Of a stretch of 64,000 nt of DNA, positions 1 through 10,560 are shown one piece after another. The DNA is from Isoetes taiwanensis (lineage: Eukaryota; Streptophyta; Lycopodiopsida; Isoetales; Isoetaceae). Position numbers and translations under genes: made by a program. The DNA is taken from NCBI GenBank assembly GCA_021234155.1, contig JAJEKV010000014.1, positions 21,717,513 to 21,781,512 on the forward strand, read 5' to 3'. Under the pieces are notes generated by a model. The model was not told the origin of the DNA. It saw only the letters and a list, made by a program, of their open reading frames with translations, and did not search any database. Numbering within the stretch: position 1 is the first letter of the stretch; the number at the start of each line of letters is the position of its first letter.

Positions 1-32
1 TTAGGCCACCACGCAAACGATGTTGACCAATT

Positions 33-355
33 CTAATGTCTGATAATGATATTAAAGCACAGAATTCTCAATGATATGAGCCAATTTTCCAATTCCGATA
101 ACTTCTTTACCTCTTCAGGTATGAAATTCATCACGATGTTTTGAGGTACAAGGTATTTTCTTTTTCCATCATGATGTTTTGAGGTACAAGGTATTTTCTT
201 TTCCCATGACACTTTTGGCATGTATGACTACGAACATTATATGACATACCATTAACTACATTCCAAATATTCTTAAAGTGTGTTTTTGAATACATCATTT
301 GCTTCGCAAAGCATAATCTATTGCAAAGATCACGTGTAAATATATGTATGTCCAT
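33..355 (-). pseudogene. Unrecognised minus-strand coding remnant
   Basis: Two overlapping minus-strand reading frames of 62 and 74 codons share the segment GKRKYLVPQNI, because the DNA beneath it is duplicated (129-204). The residues look protein-like, with a Cys-x2-Cys (CQKC) and a basic run, but I recognise no family. No start context or splice structure can be defended. It could belong to the same decayed minus-strand gene as the remnants at 1931-2671 and 3247-5492. That link is inference from strand and density only. Confidence 0.2.
129..204. repeat. Tandem duplication, 38 bp x 2
   Basis: Unit 1 is 129-166 and unit 2 is 167-204. They differ at only a few positions. The duplication repeats a coding-like segment of the surrounding minus-strand remnant and shifts its frame. 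Confidence 0.85.
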
Positions 356-553
356 AGAATACTCGTTGAATATCTTCTAGTTCTGCTTAAAATATTGCGT
401 ATAATGCGCATAGACAGGCCAACATCAAGAAATACTCGTACGGACAATTCCACACACCTTTTCTCAGATAAACATCTATAATAAGAAGAACTTCGAAATT
501 CATGAAACTTAGCAGCATATCGTGTTTCCCATGTGCTTTTGGTCTATAATCCC

Positions 554-1012
554 ATAACTACCAACACATAACTACCATTAACATTAACTAACGCAAACCA
601 TTGCATTCCACACTTAAAAATAAAATTCCCCCTTAAACCCCCTGTGGTTTGGGTGCATATTCACACGGGGGGTAACTCCGGGCATCGAGAGCTATAGGAT
701 GAGCATATATGCCTTTTATTCCTCAATCTAGACCGTACATAGAGATCCTCGTTTGTGGGGTATGCCTGTACAAGTTTTAGTATACTGTATAACACAGTTT
801 GTAAAATACTATAAGATTTGAGACAATGTACTATATGGTGTTGATTTTGTACATGTATAACATGAATTTAGGGGCTCTCGCTGCCCTACGTCACCCCCCG
901 TGTGAATATGCACCCAAACCACAGGGGGTTTAAGGGGGAATTTTATTTTTAAGTGTGGAATGCAATGGTTTGCGTTAGTTAATGTTAATGGTAGTTATGT
1001 GTTGGTAGTTAT
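554..1012. mobile_element. MITE with long terminal inverted repeats
   Basis: The left arm (554-672) and right arm (about 894-1012) are almost perfect reverse complements for roughly 120 bp. Weaker pairing continues inward to about 693 and 873. Both arms end with ataactaccaac at the outside and have a run of six G (or C) at the inside. The 180-bp centre is AT-rich and non-coding. The total is 459 bp. Such size and arm length suit a non-autonomous DNA transposon, possibly Mutator-like or a foldback element. I could not find a convincing target-site duplication, so the superfamily stays open. Confidence 0.8.
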
Positions 1013-1930
1013 ACTAAAAAAAAAATTTGGCCCTCTGGGCCCTAACAAAAGCAAACAAAACCAAACAAGCAATTTATAACAATTGCATGTTGAAATTGAG
1101 TTATCTGACAACCTATAGTGTGATGCTGAAAATTTTTGCAGACTAAACCCCGTTATTCGTAGTCATCCCACCCTATTGTGATTCCACCATAACTCGAAAG
1201 TTGGCATATGTTCTCGTGTCTCTTGGTCGCTCAATGAAAGATTCCATCCCAGGCCAACGGCTATACATCTTTTAACATATTCTTCTAATTTAGCGAATGC
1301 AAAGCAAATGGTGGAAAATAGCATAGCATCCAAATAAAACTATCATACTCAGAAAAACTCGTCTTTTCATAAAAGAATATGCCAAATGGCTAACCCAACC
1401 TTACATCGTGGGAAAAATTAGCATTAAGCGTAAATTGCAATGCCACAACACTACAAAATTGGTGTAGGCCCCTTTTCATTTGGACATTTCCACTTGCCTT
1501 GATTCCGGAGCCGCCTCCGAAAAATACCAGCTTTGCTCACCGGAATAATTGTACAAATATACAGGCTATATCACAACCTAAACTAGCACATAACGATGTC
1601 GAAGCCGATGCATTACATCCAGTCCGGTATCTGCATCTGTTAGACTCACACACCACAATGCCAATGTTGAGGTATGCCTATCAATCATAATTCTGCAGCT
1701 TCAAAAACCATATTCCACGTAGTCATATCTGGTTTCTCAAAACTTCCTCACACTAATTTCAAATAGCCTAGAAATCAATGTGTCATCAATGTGTGACCAA
1801 TATGCTTTGTTTTGGAACATTGTCGCCTCGCCAATTTCTATCAAGCTAATGTTCATGTTTTATAAGCACTTGCCTGGATATGAACTTGTGGGTGCAGGAG
1901 CTCTTGAGGCTTCTGCAGGGGGCTACAAAA
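1013..1930. other. Intergenic, no supported gene
   Basis: The stretch starts with an A-run and a short GC palindrome (ggccctctgggccc region, about 1028-1042). Only short ORFs without family signal are present. I see nothing else to annotate. Confidence 0.5.
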
Positions 1931-2671
1931 TTAGACCAGGTGAAGGCGCCTGCATTGGAGAGCCATGATGGCGGCGGCGTCGTTCTTGAGAGAAACCTGC
2001 AGATTCGAGGCACGGCTGACCAAAGCTGGATTGTAAATCTGGATATTGAGCTCAAATGCTTTGGCACAATCAGATACATGAGCTAGTGTCCATGATGCCA
2101 TTGTCAACTTCCAACTTGTGAATGAAACATATGGTTGAGAACGTGAGCAAGATACCACCCCACGGCAATAGAAACAAAGATCATCTTATTTAAGGCTGTC
2201 AAGTTGCATAGACAACATCAAGCAGAATGCATTTCTTGAATGTGCAAATTACAGCCGTTTAAACTACAAAAGTGTGTGAGACTGAACATTGTTCTTAAGA
2301 CAAAACCAAGACTTGGACTCCTACAACCTAAATATATCAAAAGTACCATAGATACTCTCAACGAAATCCCTTTGCATAAGAGGATTTGCCACTTGAAGGG
2401 CTTGGATCCTTGGCTTTGTGCATTCGATCAGGAGAAGCATGGCCAACCTGTGCTACAGCATCATCAAATTCGTTGTCAATCTGCAGACAGCATGACCTGT
2501 CAAATCTTTCGATTTGGTGCTGGCAGTTGCACTAGATTCAGTGGCCCTCGCAGTCAGCCATTCTGTAGGCATCTCTTGATATTTATACCCTAAAGCCTCT
2601 GTTATCAACGCATCCCTGATATAAACCTGCACCAGATCACCAAATTCATCAAAAAAATACAAACGAAGCAT
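1931..2671 (-). pseudogene. Degenerate minus-strand coding remnant
   Basis: Two minus-strand frames (2453-2671, 72 codons, and 1931-2158, 75 codons) have protein-like composition, for example DEFGDLVQVYIRDALITEAL in the first and KAFELNIQIYNPALVSRA in the second. The DNA between them is interrupted by stops. No domain is recognised. The segments may be exons or decayed pieces of one gene; I cannot place splice sites with confidence. The plus-strand ORF at 2240-2593 overlapping them is treated as a shadow. Confidence 0.22.
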
Positions 2672-3246
2672 CGAGCCAATCTGTATCTTGAGGATCCAAC
2701 CTGCCTAGACTTTTTCATATCACCCAAAGCCTGTCAATGTTGTCGTGATGACCAAAGAAAATTGGATCTCCAGATGCAGAGTACAGAGCCCCCATCCCGG
2801 ACCAAACATGAACATAACCCTAAACACATAAACCCTAAAATGGGTTATCTCGAGCCTTGCATGTCGAGCAGAATGTGATAAGAAAATACAATTTAATTTA
2901 AAAAAAGAAATATATGATATGTGGGTCTAAACCATTGGATATAGGCATCAAAATTAGTTCAAGCGTATGCGCACTCTAGATATACTAATTAGTATGCCTT
3001 ATCAAATACATCCATGAAATCATATAAAAACCTTAGGAAAAAAAGTACAAAAATACAAAAGAAACCCCCTGTTATTATGCTACATATTCAAAGCACGATC
3101 AATGTTCAAATTAGGTGAATTTTCTAACATTGTATTGACCTTCGTCTGAACATTAATATTCTTGCTTGCTCTTCTGCACATGCTCAAATAGTGACATATA
3201 GATTCAGGGCACAAACGAACATCCAGAAATGTATTCACGAACATGT
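2672..3246. other. Intergenic, AT-rich, nothing recognised
   Basis: No ORF with family signal and no repeat structure visible by eye apart from short A/T runs. Confidence 0.4.
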
Positions 3247-3420
3247 CTATGCACTGGTTTTTTGATAAACATATTCGTTCAGGAGCATTAGAAAATCATA
3301 GAATCTACCTTCATACTGCAACCATTCTTTCTCATCCAAAATGACTGTAGGATAAGCTAGATTTTGGATGGTGCGAATAGGGTTTGTTTGCACATCATTG
3401 ATTGTGGTTGTCTCCCTACC
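3247..3420 (-). pseudogene. Minus-strand coding remnant cut by a LINE (downstream part)
   Basis: About 55 minus-strand codons read without interruption into the 5' junction of the adjacent LINE and end with a stop near 3247. The composition is protein-like (motifs WLQYEGRFYDFLMLLNEYVY). The likely upstream half lies on the other side of the LINE at 5102-5492, with the frames compatible if the duplicated target sequence carries one indel. The family is unknown. A decayed host gene or an old transposase are both possible. Confidence 0.3.
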
Positions 3421-4370
3421 GTCAGGAGGACCTGTACTGCTGTTTGTGGACTTTGCAAAAGCTTTCGATACAGTACCCCGGGAAAAGCTGTGGGCGAGAT
3501 TGCACCATCTGGGGCTCCCTATGGATCTGCAGAACGCAGTGTACAGACTGTACGAGAGTTGCACGGGCCACATGCAACCGGAAGGACAGTCATTTGCCAG
3601 CAGCATTGGAGTTAGGCAAGGTTGTCCTCTCTCACCCACACTCTTTGGACTTTACATTGACCAGTTGGAAGCCTGGCTTGCTGCCAATGGGGGGGACGGT
3701 ATACAGCTCTTGCACCAGGTCATCCGACATCTCATCTATGTGGATGATGTGGACCTCTTGGCCCATACACCAGAGGGCATGCAGGCACACCTAGATGCCC
3801 TGGACACATTCTGCCAGGCGACAGACATGCGTGTCAACCTGGCCAAGACTAAGGTGGTCCTCATATCCTCCTCACGTCATCCAGCACCTCCGGCGCTCAC
3901 TTATCAGGGGCAGATGGTAGAGGTCACACCCAGCTACAAGTACCTGGGGGGTGGAATTTATGTCCTCAATGTATTGGGATGCATCCATTCGCCTTCGGGT
4001 GACCGCAGATTGGAAGGCGCTGTATGCAATGCAAAGTAATAGTCACATGGCAGAGCTGTATGACTGGGGCCACCAGTCACATTTGTTCCGGGCACTGGTG
4101 GAGCCAGTTCTTCTGTCGAGGTATGGGGCCCAGTGGTGTCTTTGGCGACTTGAAACGACTTAGAGCAGGTCCAGAAGGCATTTTTGACCGGGGCACTTGA
4201 GGTCAAGCCCTCAGTTCCATATCAGATCTTGTTGCAGGAGACAGGATTCATGCCCCTGCAGAATGCGGCCCTCGACAGACGCATTGTTTATTTCCAGAAG
4301 GTGGCCAGTATGGGCGACACTCGGCTCCCGTACTTGGCTTACGCTGTGGCGATGATCCCACAATGACTCA
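3416..4370 (+). pseudogene. LINE reverse transcriptase fragment
   Basis: The RT copies the element RNA at a nicked target (target-primed reverse transcription). Visible RT blocks are FVDFAKAFDTVPR, GVRQGCPLSPTLFGLYID and the catalytic box LIYVDDVDLLAHT. The frame 3416-4039 breaks near 3950. The reading then continues in the frame of 3951-4163, then again near 4160-4366 (the block VKPSVPYQILLQE matches the minus-strand copy at about 52.8 kb). The fingers and all upstream endonuclease sequence are absent. With at least two frameshifts the copy is dead. Confidence 0.8.
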
Positions 4371-5101
4371 GGGCTTGTTGGAAGGACAACAGAGCCCAGT
4401 GGCTGGCGCGCTGGAACGTATATGCACATAGGTGTGTCCAGGTGCACACAGACGCCGGCCGGGATAGGCTGAGGGGGTACTTGGACTCTTGTTTCCTGGG
4501 GAAGCTCTGGGACCACCATGCTCTGGAACAGGTAAAGATGGCACACTACAAACAGCACATAAACCCCACCCTGGTTCGAGGCCCACAGCTCTACCTGCGT
4601 TCCCAATTGCCCATGAAGAAGCGCAGGATCATCGCGTCCATTCGAACAGGGGCCCACCATCTTCGGCTTGAGACGGGTTGGTGGGTTGGAGAGCCGCCGG
4701 GCAGGGCTTTGTCGGTGTGCCGGGGGGGTGGTTGAGGATGAAAGCCATGCCTTCCGTGAGCCCCGACCTATAGTCAGATTCGGGCTCACTACGTTCTCTT
4801 GGTGCGACACAGTGCGCCCGCATCGAAGCCTTGATACCGCCGTCGATTCGATCCCTTGGCTCCTACCTCCGGAGGTTTTGGATCTCATGGACTCACCTCT
4901 CCCCCGGGTGCCTACGAGGTGCCTGAATTCATGTCTATATGTATATTTGTGCGGTGCCAAGAAAGCTTGTTGTTCTTGCGACGGTTTTCCCTCGTAGGGG
5001 GTTAATCCGGGTAGCAACGGGCTTGCCGCACCCGTGTAATTTGGGTCCCATAGGCCGATTGGCCTCCGCGGACGATAAAATAACCTTTCTTCCTTCCTTC
5101 C
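3425..5101 (+). mobile_element. 5'-truncated LINE with (TTCC)n 3' tail
   Basis: This is a non-LTR retrotransposon copy that starts inside the reverse transcriptase domain. The 5' junction lies between about 3396 and 3428, where homology to the longer copy at 51926-57710 stops. The 3' end matches that copy through the shared UTR block gggtcccatag...gacgataaaa and finishes in three TTCC units instead of poly(A). The protein identity of the two copies across the RT palm is about 90% by eye. A possible imperfect target duplication (acatcatt near 3388, acattcatt after 5101) is weak. Confidence 0.85.
4371..5087 (+). other. LINE ORF2 C-terminal region and 3' UTR, degenerate
   Basis: The frame is broken repeatedly, but the DNA aligns with the equivalent segment of the LINE at 51926-57710, including the final UTR block at about 5036-5083. 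The long antisense ORF over 4211-5110 is a shadow. Confidence 0.6.
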
Positions 5102-5492
5102 TACATTCATTCAAATGGTCGAATATAGTTGCGGCACTTACTTCCAGATCAGGGGTCGCCTCTACGAACAATTCCAAGCTCTGTTTCTCTGACAAACAAT
5201 TGTGCTCATTAACAGGACGAAATACATTGAAACTATACAAGATTTGCGACCATCTTGCTGCAACTATACTTCTTGAACGAACCATATTGGATTGGCATTC
5301 ATACTTCTTTCTCTTGCTCGTATAATTGCATATTGTTTTAGCTGACAATTTTACATCAGGGTTTGCCTCTAAAAACAACTCTGTACACCTTTTGTTTGTA
5401 AATGATCTGTGCTCAATAGAACTACAGAATTCATCATACGCATGTGCATATCGCGAATCCCAATGACAACTTGGACGACCAGCTCTAATCAT
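5102..5492 (-). pseudogene. Minus-strand coding remnant with an internal ~70-residue repeat
   Basis: Reading from 5492 downwards, about 130 codons stay open until the LINE tail at 5101. The protein contains two related units: EHRSFTNKRCTELFLEANPD followed by a basic segment, and EHNCLSEKQSLELFVEATPD. Each is followed by a matching LSAKTI / VSAATI block. The repeat looks like two copies of a small helical, perhaps DNA-binding, module, but I recognise no family. The frame continues into LINE sequence, so the original C-terminal part is probably the remnant at 3247-3420. This could be an old transposase or a host gene broken by the LINE. Confidence 0.4.
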
Positions 5493-6789
5493 CTGTTACA
5501 AACAGTACCAATGAATGTTTGTTTTTCCCTTTTTTCTTTTGCCCTTTCTTTCCCATGCTACATATTATTTCTACATGCAAAAACACATGCTACATACAAA
5601 CTAAATTACAAAGCATACAAAAGATATAAAAAAGAGTGTCTCTTTTCAAGATAAAAAAATCTACGAAACCATAATCTTAAGAGGATATAAAAAGCAGAAA
5701 AAGGTGCTGCCATTTAAAAGAGCGATGAATAAAACTTGACAAATACTTAGCACATGTCCAACGTCCTTTGGGTGCTCGGAAGCATTATAACACACACTCG
5801 TGCAAATGCCACAAAGAATACATACTACAGTTATATTGTAGCAACAGCGTACTCTCACTAAAGGGAAAGAGCTAATCTAACTAGGATACTAGCAATTAAA
5901 GGCCGAAGGAACAATGTGAGTAGCGCAATGTATGATGAAGGTAAACACTAAATCAGGAGGAAAGAGAATTTGATGACAAGAAATTCAATTACCTAAGTTC
6001 AATTTATTGACCATTTCGTTACATGCATATCTAGTGCAATAATTTGTGGTACAGACTAGAAGTAGAAAAAATTGCTTACAAGTTACTTTACCAACCCAAT
6101 TTCAATAGTAAAAGACATTCATTAGGTATATTCACTAAGTTAACACTCAAATGCTAACTCTCTAGTTGTGGAAGTACATATAGGGCCTTTAACTAAAAGA
6201 GTAAGAGGCAATTTACAATTTTCAAGTAAGATATCAAATCAACAGATAAAAACAAAAAGCTATATAGCAAACAATCGCGAAACGTATTCCTGTAAAAATC
6301 AACGACCACTCCTAAAAACCAACTTGTTATCTGCCTATTCAGCAGAGCAATCAACCAAAAAATAATTTCAGATGTGAACTACTTACAATGACTTACTTGT
6401 GGTAGTGTTGCAATTCCCTAACAGTCAACGAAATATGTAAAATAGATTCGCAAATCGATTTCCTTCAGTTAACCAGGATTTGAGCAGGAATCCCTTGCAT
6501 TCTAGAATTTAAAAGAAGAAAACGTGTGTAAACAAACATTTTAATATACCTCTATACAACTGTACATGTAATCTTGTACCTACAAATCTGGAATCATTAG
6601 AACAACATCAAGTGTTATCAATGCTGCAACTTATAGTGTTGCTGTCATTTAAGCATAGGAACTATGCCAAATTACCCATGCATAACTTTTTGATATAACC
6701 TCTAAAATGTACCATTGGGATTCATGGTATGCATATACGTAAGATACATTTTGTAGTTCTATTCAGCACATGTTATTCATGATGAATCA
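5493..6789. other. Intergenic, no supported gene
   Basis: AT-rich sequence with only short, featureless ORFs. Nothing recognised. Confidence 0.5.
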
Positions 6790-8230
6790 GATATCCTTTC
6801 TTTGAGTCTGAAACTTTCATGTATAAGGCTGATAACTTTCTGAAGCGCGGCCAATCATCGAAAAAGTGACGCAATGGTTGATCATCTGTTCTTTTAAACT
6901 CTCCTCTGAGACATTCTAATGCCACGTGTTGGCTTGTAAGCATGGAGTCCTCTCGTGCTGCTGCTGCTGCTGATGTTGCTTATGTTTTTACTGCTGTTAT
7001 TGAGCCATCAGAAAGTTTAGGGGAGACACATATCAAATGGTGCTTTACTTATACCATTCAAGACCCTGAGAAAAAGTGCACCTGAATGTTACAAATGAAA
7101 ATCATCTAGCAATAGCCATTGATAAGCAATGAACTTCAACTCAAAACAAGTACCTAATTAGAATAATTTACCGGTCTCTCTGCAATGATGCGCCATTATG
7201 CACCATCAGGAACAAAGAAAAAATACTGAAATAGAAGTGATTACACCAATAATTAATCAAGAAGAAGTTATTGACGAAATTAAGAACACTAGTTTTAAGT
7301 TCAAATGGAATATCATTCTGCATTTAGAGTACTAAATTATTTGCCAAAATCAATTTAGTAGTTAAGGAAAGTAAGTATTGTTAAGAACTAAAGTCCATTA
7401 CTACATTGTTTTCACCTTCCAGCAAATAGATAATTGTGTAGGGGAGCCGTTATATACTTGTTTTCCTTCCATTCATCCATGTATCTTCTATGAACAAGGC
7501 TGATAACTCTCTGAAGCATGCGGCTAATCATCAGAAAAATGACATCAGTTGACCATCTGTTCTTTTATACTCTCATCTGAGACCTTCTAATGCCACATCT
7601 TGGCTTGTAAGCATGGAGTCCTGCTTGTGCTGCTACTGCCGATGTTGCTGATGTTTTTACTGCTGTTGTTGAGCCATCAGAAAGTTGAGATGGTTACCAT
7701 CTACCATAGACCCTAAATCCTAGTCTTGCTGTTGCATTCTCATATAGGCTGGATAAAGGTTAGTTGCTAGAGAAGCTTGTCGCTGCTGCTATTGTTGATT
7801 CTGATAATGATTGGGATTCAAAAGGGAAACCCTAGACGAATCCCCAGTTTGCTGATGGTGCTGGTGTTGCAATCCTAGTGTCCCTCTTGCACTTCCAGAA
7901 GTCTCTGAAAAAAGCAGTTGCTCGGGACGCATATTGAATGGTGCCATTTAAGACCCTGAGAAAAAGTGCACCTGAATGTTAGAAATGAAAATCATCTAGC
8001 AACAGCCATTGATAAGCAATGAACTTCAACTCAAAACAAGTACTTAATTAGAATAATTTACCTGTCTCTCTGCAATAATGCGCCATTATGCACCACCCAG
8101 ATTTACCTGTCTCTCTGCGCCATCTGGCAATATCACTTTTTGGTGCACCACCACGAGTAGGCATTCCCAAGCCAAAGACTCCTTATCTCTCTGTTTAGAA
8201 GCCTCCATCGATAAACAAAAAATAGACAAA
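6790..8230 (-). pseudogene. Duplicated glutamine-rich pseudogene
   Basis: On the minus strand the sequence reads as a Q/H-rich protein, with segments such as MAPFNMRPEQLLF and LNPNHYQNQQ, then LATNLYPAYMRMQQQ and FLMAQQQQ. Several in-frame stops fall where glutamine is expected (TAG for CAG). A candidate first coding piece begins MEASKQRDKESLAW at about 8209, and short intron-like stretches bounded by GT and AG separate the pieces. The block is present twice: 7480-8100, and a shorter copy at 6790-7190 lacking about 240 bp from its centre. The family is not recognised; a Q-rich transcription co-regulator is a guess from composition only. Confidence 0.45.
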
Positions 8231-8649
8231 CAATTATACACAACAATGTGAATGCACAAAACTTCATAATTTAAGTTCCGTTAGGCTTATCATGCTATAT
8301 TAGGCTTCTTGTCAAGGCTGCAACATTCTTTTGGATAGGGAATATAAGCTCTGGAGGGATTGAAACTCTTGCCATCATGTATTTGAAGATTAGAGCTTAA
8401 TGTTCTAGTTCAGCCCATTGAGCAGCTGTGAAAGGATAACTACCTCCAAAAAACGATTCACGCAATTCTAGATAACCACTATTCATAGCTGATAATTCCT
8501 TGACAATGGAAGAGTACATGCATAAAACATCTATTTATCAACATTATTCAACACCTATTACGAGAAATCTATCATGTCACCAACATGAGGAGCTATTAAT
8601 CAGCATTTCTCAACGTATGGAGTAAAAAATGGAAGCTTCAATTACTATG
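8231..8649. other. Short gap before the copia element
   Basis: AT-rich, no ORF of note. It forms the left flank of the copia insertion; its right flank resumes at 14334. Confidence 0.4.
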
Positions 8650-8654
8650 GATTC
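8650..8654. repeat. Target-site duplication, left (gattc)
   Basis: Five bases gattc immediately precede the 5' LTR. The same five follow the 3' LTR at 14329-14333. A 5-bp duplication is the normal copia integration footprint. Confidence 0.9.
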
Positions 8655-8841
8655 TGAATGTATAAAATAAGTACGTATTTTAGTATAGATGACTCAACAT
8701 AGTATTGTACGTGTCTAAGTGTGTATATAAACACGTAAGCCACGTTAGTTAGAAGATTCACATTTCTCAGAGTCTATCAGCCACTGATTGGCGTCTTCAT
8801 CTGTCTTCTTACCTTCATAATATACATACGTTCTTATAACA
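8655..8841 (+). repeat. copia 5' LTR
   Basis: Begins TGAATG and ends TATAACA. A TATA-like gtatataaac lies at about 8724-8733, the likely element promoter. It pairs with 14142-14328 over the full length. Confidence 0.92.
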
Positions 8842-8842
8842 T

Positions 8843-8855
8843 GGCATCAGAGCCG
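8843..8855 (+). promoter_or_regulatory. Primer binding site (initiator Met tRNA type)
   Basis: tggcatcagagcc lies one base after the 5' LTR. It differs at one position from the usual plant tRNA-iMet complement tggtatcagagcc. Confidence 0.85.
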
Positions 8856-9033
8856 GAATGGAATGGGACGGGAGTGTAGGCGGCCAAACATTTGATAGCT
8901 GTGGTCGAATTGATACAAGGGGTGTAAAAGCACTTGGTATAATCAGGATCGGTGAATCCAGAGTTCTATTTTTGGCGTAGGCTGGTTTTGGCATCCAAAT
9001 TTGGTTCCTTGCCTTTTTTTTACGTAAGCTTTC

Positions 9034-9135
9034 TTTGGCCTCTATAATTGCTCACGATTGACGGTTTACATAATCTTTGCATCTTTTGGCATCTACAATT
9101 GCTCAAGATTGACGGTTTACATAATCTTTGCATCG
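9034..9135 (+). repeat. 51-bp tandem duplication in the copia leader
   Basis: Units start at 9034 and 9085 and share the block acggtttacataatctttgc. It lies between the primer binding site and gag. Confidence 0.75.
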
Positions 9136-9246
9136 ATTGATGACTTTCTGGCGAGTTTATCATCTCTCAGCATAGATCTGCTTAGATCAGTAGTTCTTGT
9201 ACTAATGTTTGTTTGCCAATCTTGATTCCTTATTACCTGAGCACAT

Positions 9247-10135
9247 ATGGCTGGTAGTACAGATCCTTTTAAATAATTTCAGCATTCTATTCTTGATACA
9301 GATAATTACTTCACTTGGAGAGGTGCCTTTTAGACCAATATGAATATCAAGGATCTGGGAGAAGTTATGGCATCTGATTGGAAGCCTTCTACTGATGAAG
9401 AGAACAGAAAAGATTTTCTGGCTTCGCCGCATCTCAGAACTTGCATCTGCTCAGATTTCTTAAGGACATTAGAGATATCACAAGTTTCACAAAAGCTATG
9501 AAGATATTACGTTCAAATTGTGTAATTCATGGAGATGGTCAACAATTAGCCTTGCAAGGACAGATGCAAAATCTAAAACTATAAGACTGTGCCAATATGA
9601 GAGATTATTTGCAACAGTTGAAAACATTGAAGGATAAGTATTTTGGAGCTGGAGGAGGCAAGGAAGATGTTAAGCTGATTCTTTATGCTTTGAGTGGTTT
9701 GTCAAGTGATTATGAATCTATTAAAAAACATTATCAGTATCAGTCTGAAATCAAGGTGTCCTTTGGCAAGTTATAGCAACAAATATTTGAAGAAGAATGT
9801 GACATCAAGAAGATGAATATGCACGTATCAGCTCATTACTCTAAAACACATCAGTCTGGTTTGTCTCAAAGGAGAAGTTCAGAGGTGAAGTCACAGTCTA
9901 AAGAACCCTTTACTTGCTGGTATTGTGGTAAACAGGGTCATGCAAAGCGAGATTGCCATAAACTCAAGAAGGCATTCGCCCAATTTGTTAAAGATCAGCC
10001 AAATCTCAAGCCCCAAGAGCAGCCAGAAGGGACTAACATCGCTAAAATATCAGAAATCACTACAAATGTTTCTCATATACAATTGAAGATATTGAGAAGC
10101 AATATCTTAACTTTGCGGCTGAGAATACTCATGCA
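9247..10135 (+). pseudogene. copia gag, broken
   Basis: Gag packages element RNA. The frame opens at 9247 with MAGSTDPFK and stops immediately where a glutamine codon is expected. Further gag-like segments (DNYFTWRGAF, TNMNIKDLGEVMASDWKP, DYLQQLKTLKDKYFGAG) lie in different frames up to 9800. The C-terminal zinc knuckle is intact: CWYCGKQGHAKRDC at 9915-9956 fits C-x2-C-x4-H-x4-C. Several stops and frame changes make it inactive. Confidence 0.85.
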
Positions 10136-10560
10136 TCAGACATGTGGTTGGTTGATTCTGGAGCAACCAAGCACTTGACAGGAAAAGAAGAGTTGTTTGA
10201 TCAGCTTAACCCTTATGACCAAGTCTTAATAAAAATGGCAGACGGGGATGTTACTAATTCCAAAGGTAAAGGTACCAGCAACAAATTGTCTTACGTTGAA
10301 ACTTGAGGATGTTATTTTGGTGCCTGGATTGTTAGTAAATCTTCTCAGTGTCAGCGAGTTTGACAAAAAGTTGGGGTTCTTGGTCTTGTTTACTGGTGGT
10401 TTTGTGTGCATATTATAAAGAAAAATCCATTGCTTTATGTTGATCTAGAGTGGCTTGGTCCTGTAGCACAAGGATGTCTTAATGATGACGGACTTTACAT
10501 TATTCAAAATATCTTTGGATTCTAGCATAGTATCCTCGATGACTGTTGCAGTTTTGCACT
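10136..10560 (+). pseudogene. copia protease region
   Basis: The aspartic protease active site DSGATKHL is visible, with DSGAT at 10154-10168, preceded by DMWLV. It is out of frame with the gag ORF ending at 10178, and later stops interrupt the domain. The protease would have processed the gag-pol polyprotein. Confidence 0.8.

Noticed and set aside
2240-2593. 117-codon plus-strand ORF
   Set aside because: No family signal, and it overlaps a more protein-like minus-strand frame. Treated as a shadow.
3368-4039. Independent host gene with reverse transcriptase (domesticated RT)
   Set aside because: The frame breaks at about 3950, and the same sequence continues into a LINE 3' UTR and tail shared with another copy, so it is a dead LINE copy.
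4211-5110. 299-codon minus-strand ORF
   Set aside because: It is antisense to the 3' part of the plus-strand LINE, whose coding direction is fixed by RT motifs and the TTCC tail. High GC content keeps the antisense frame open.
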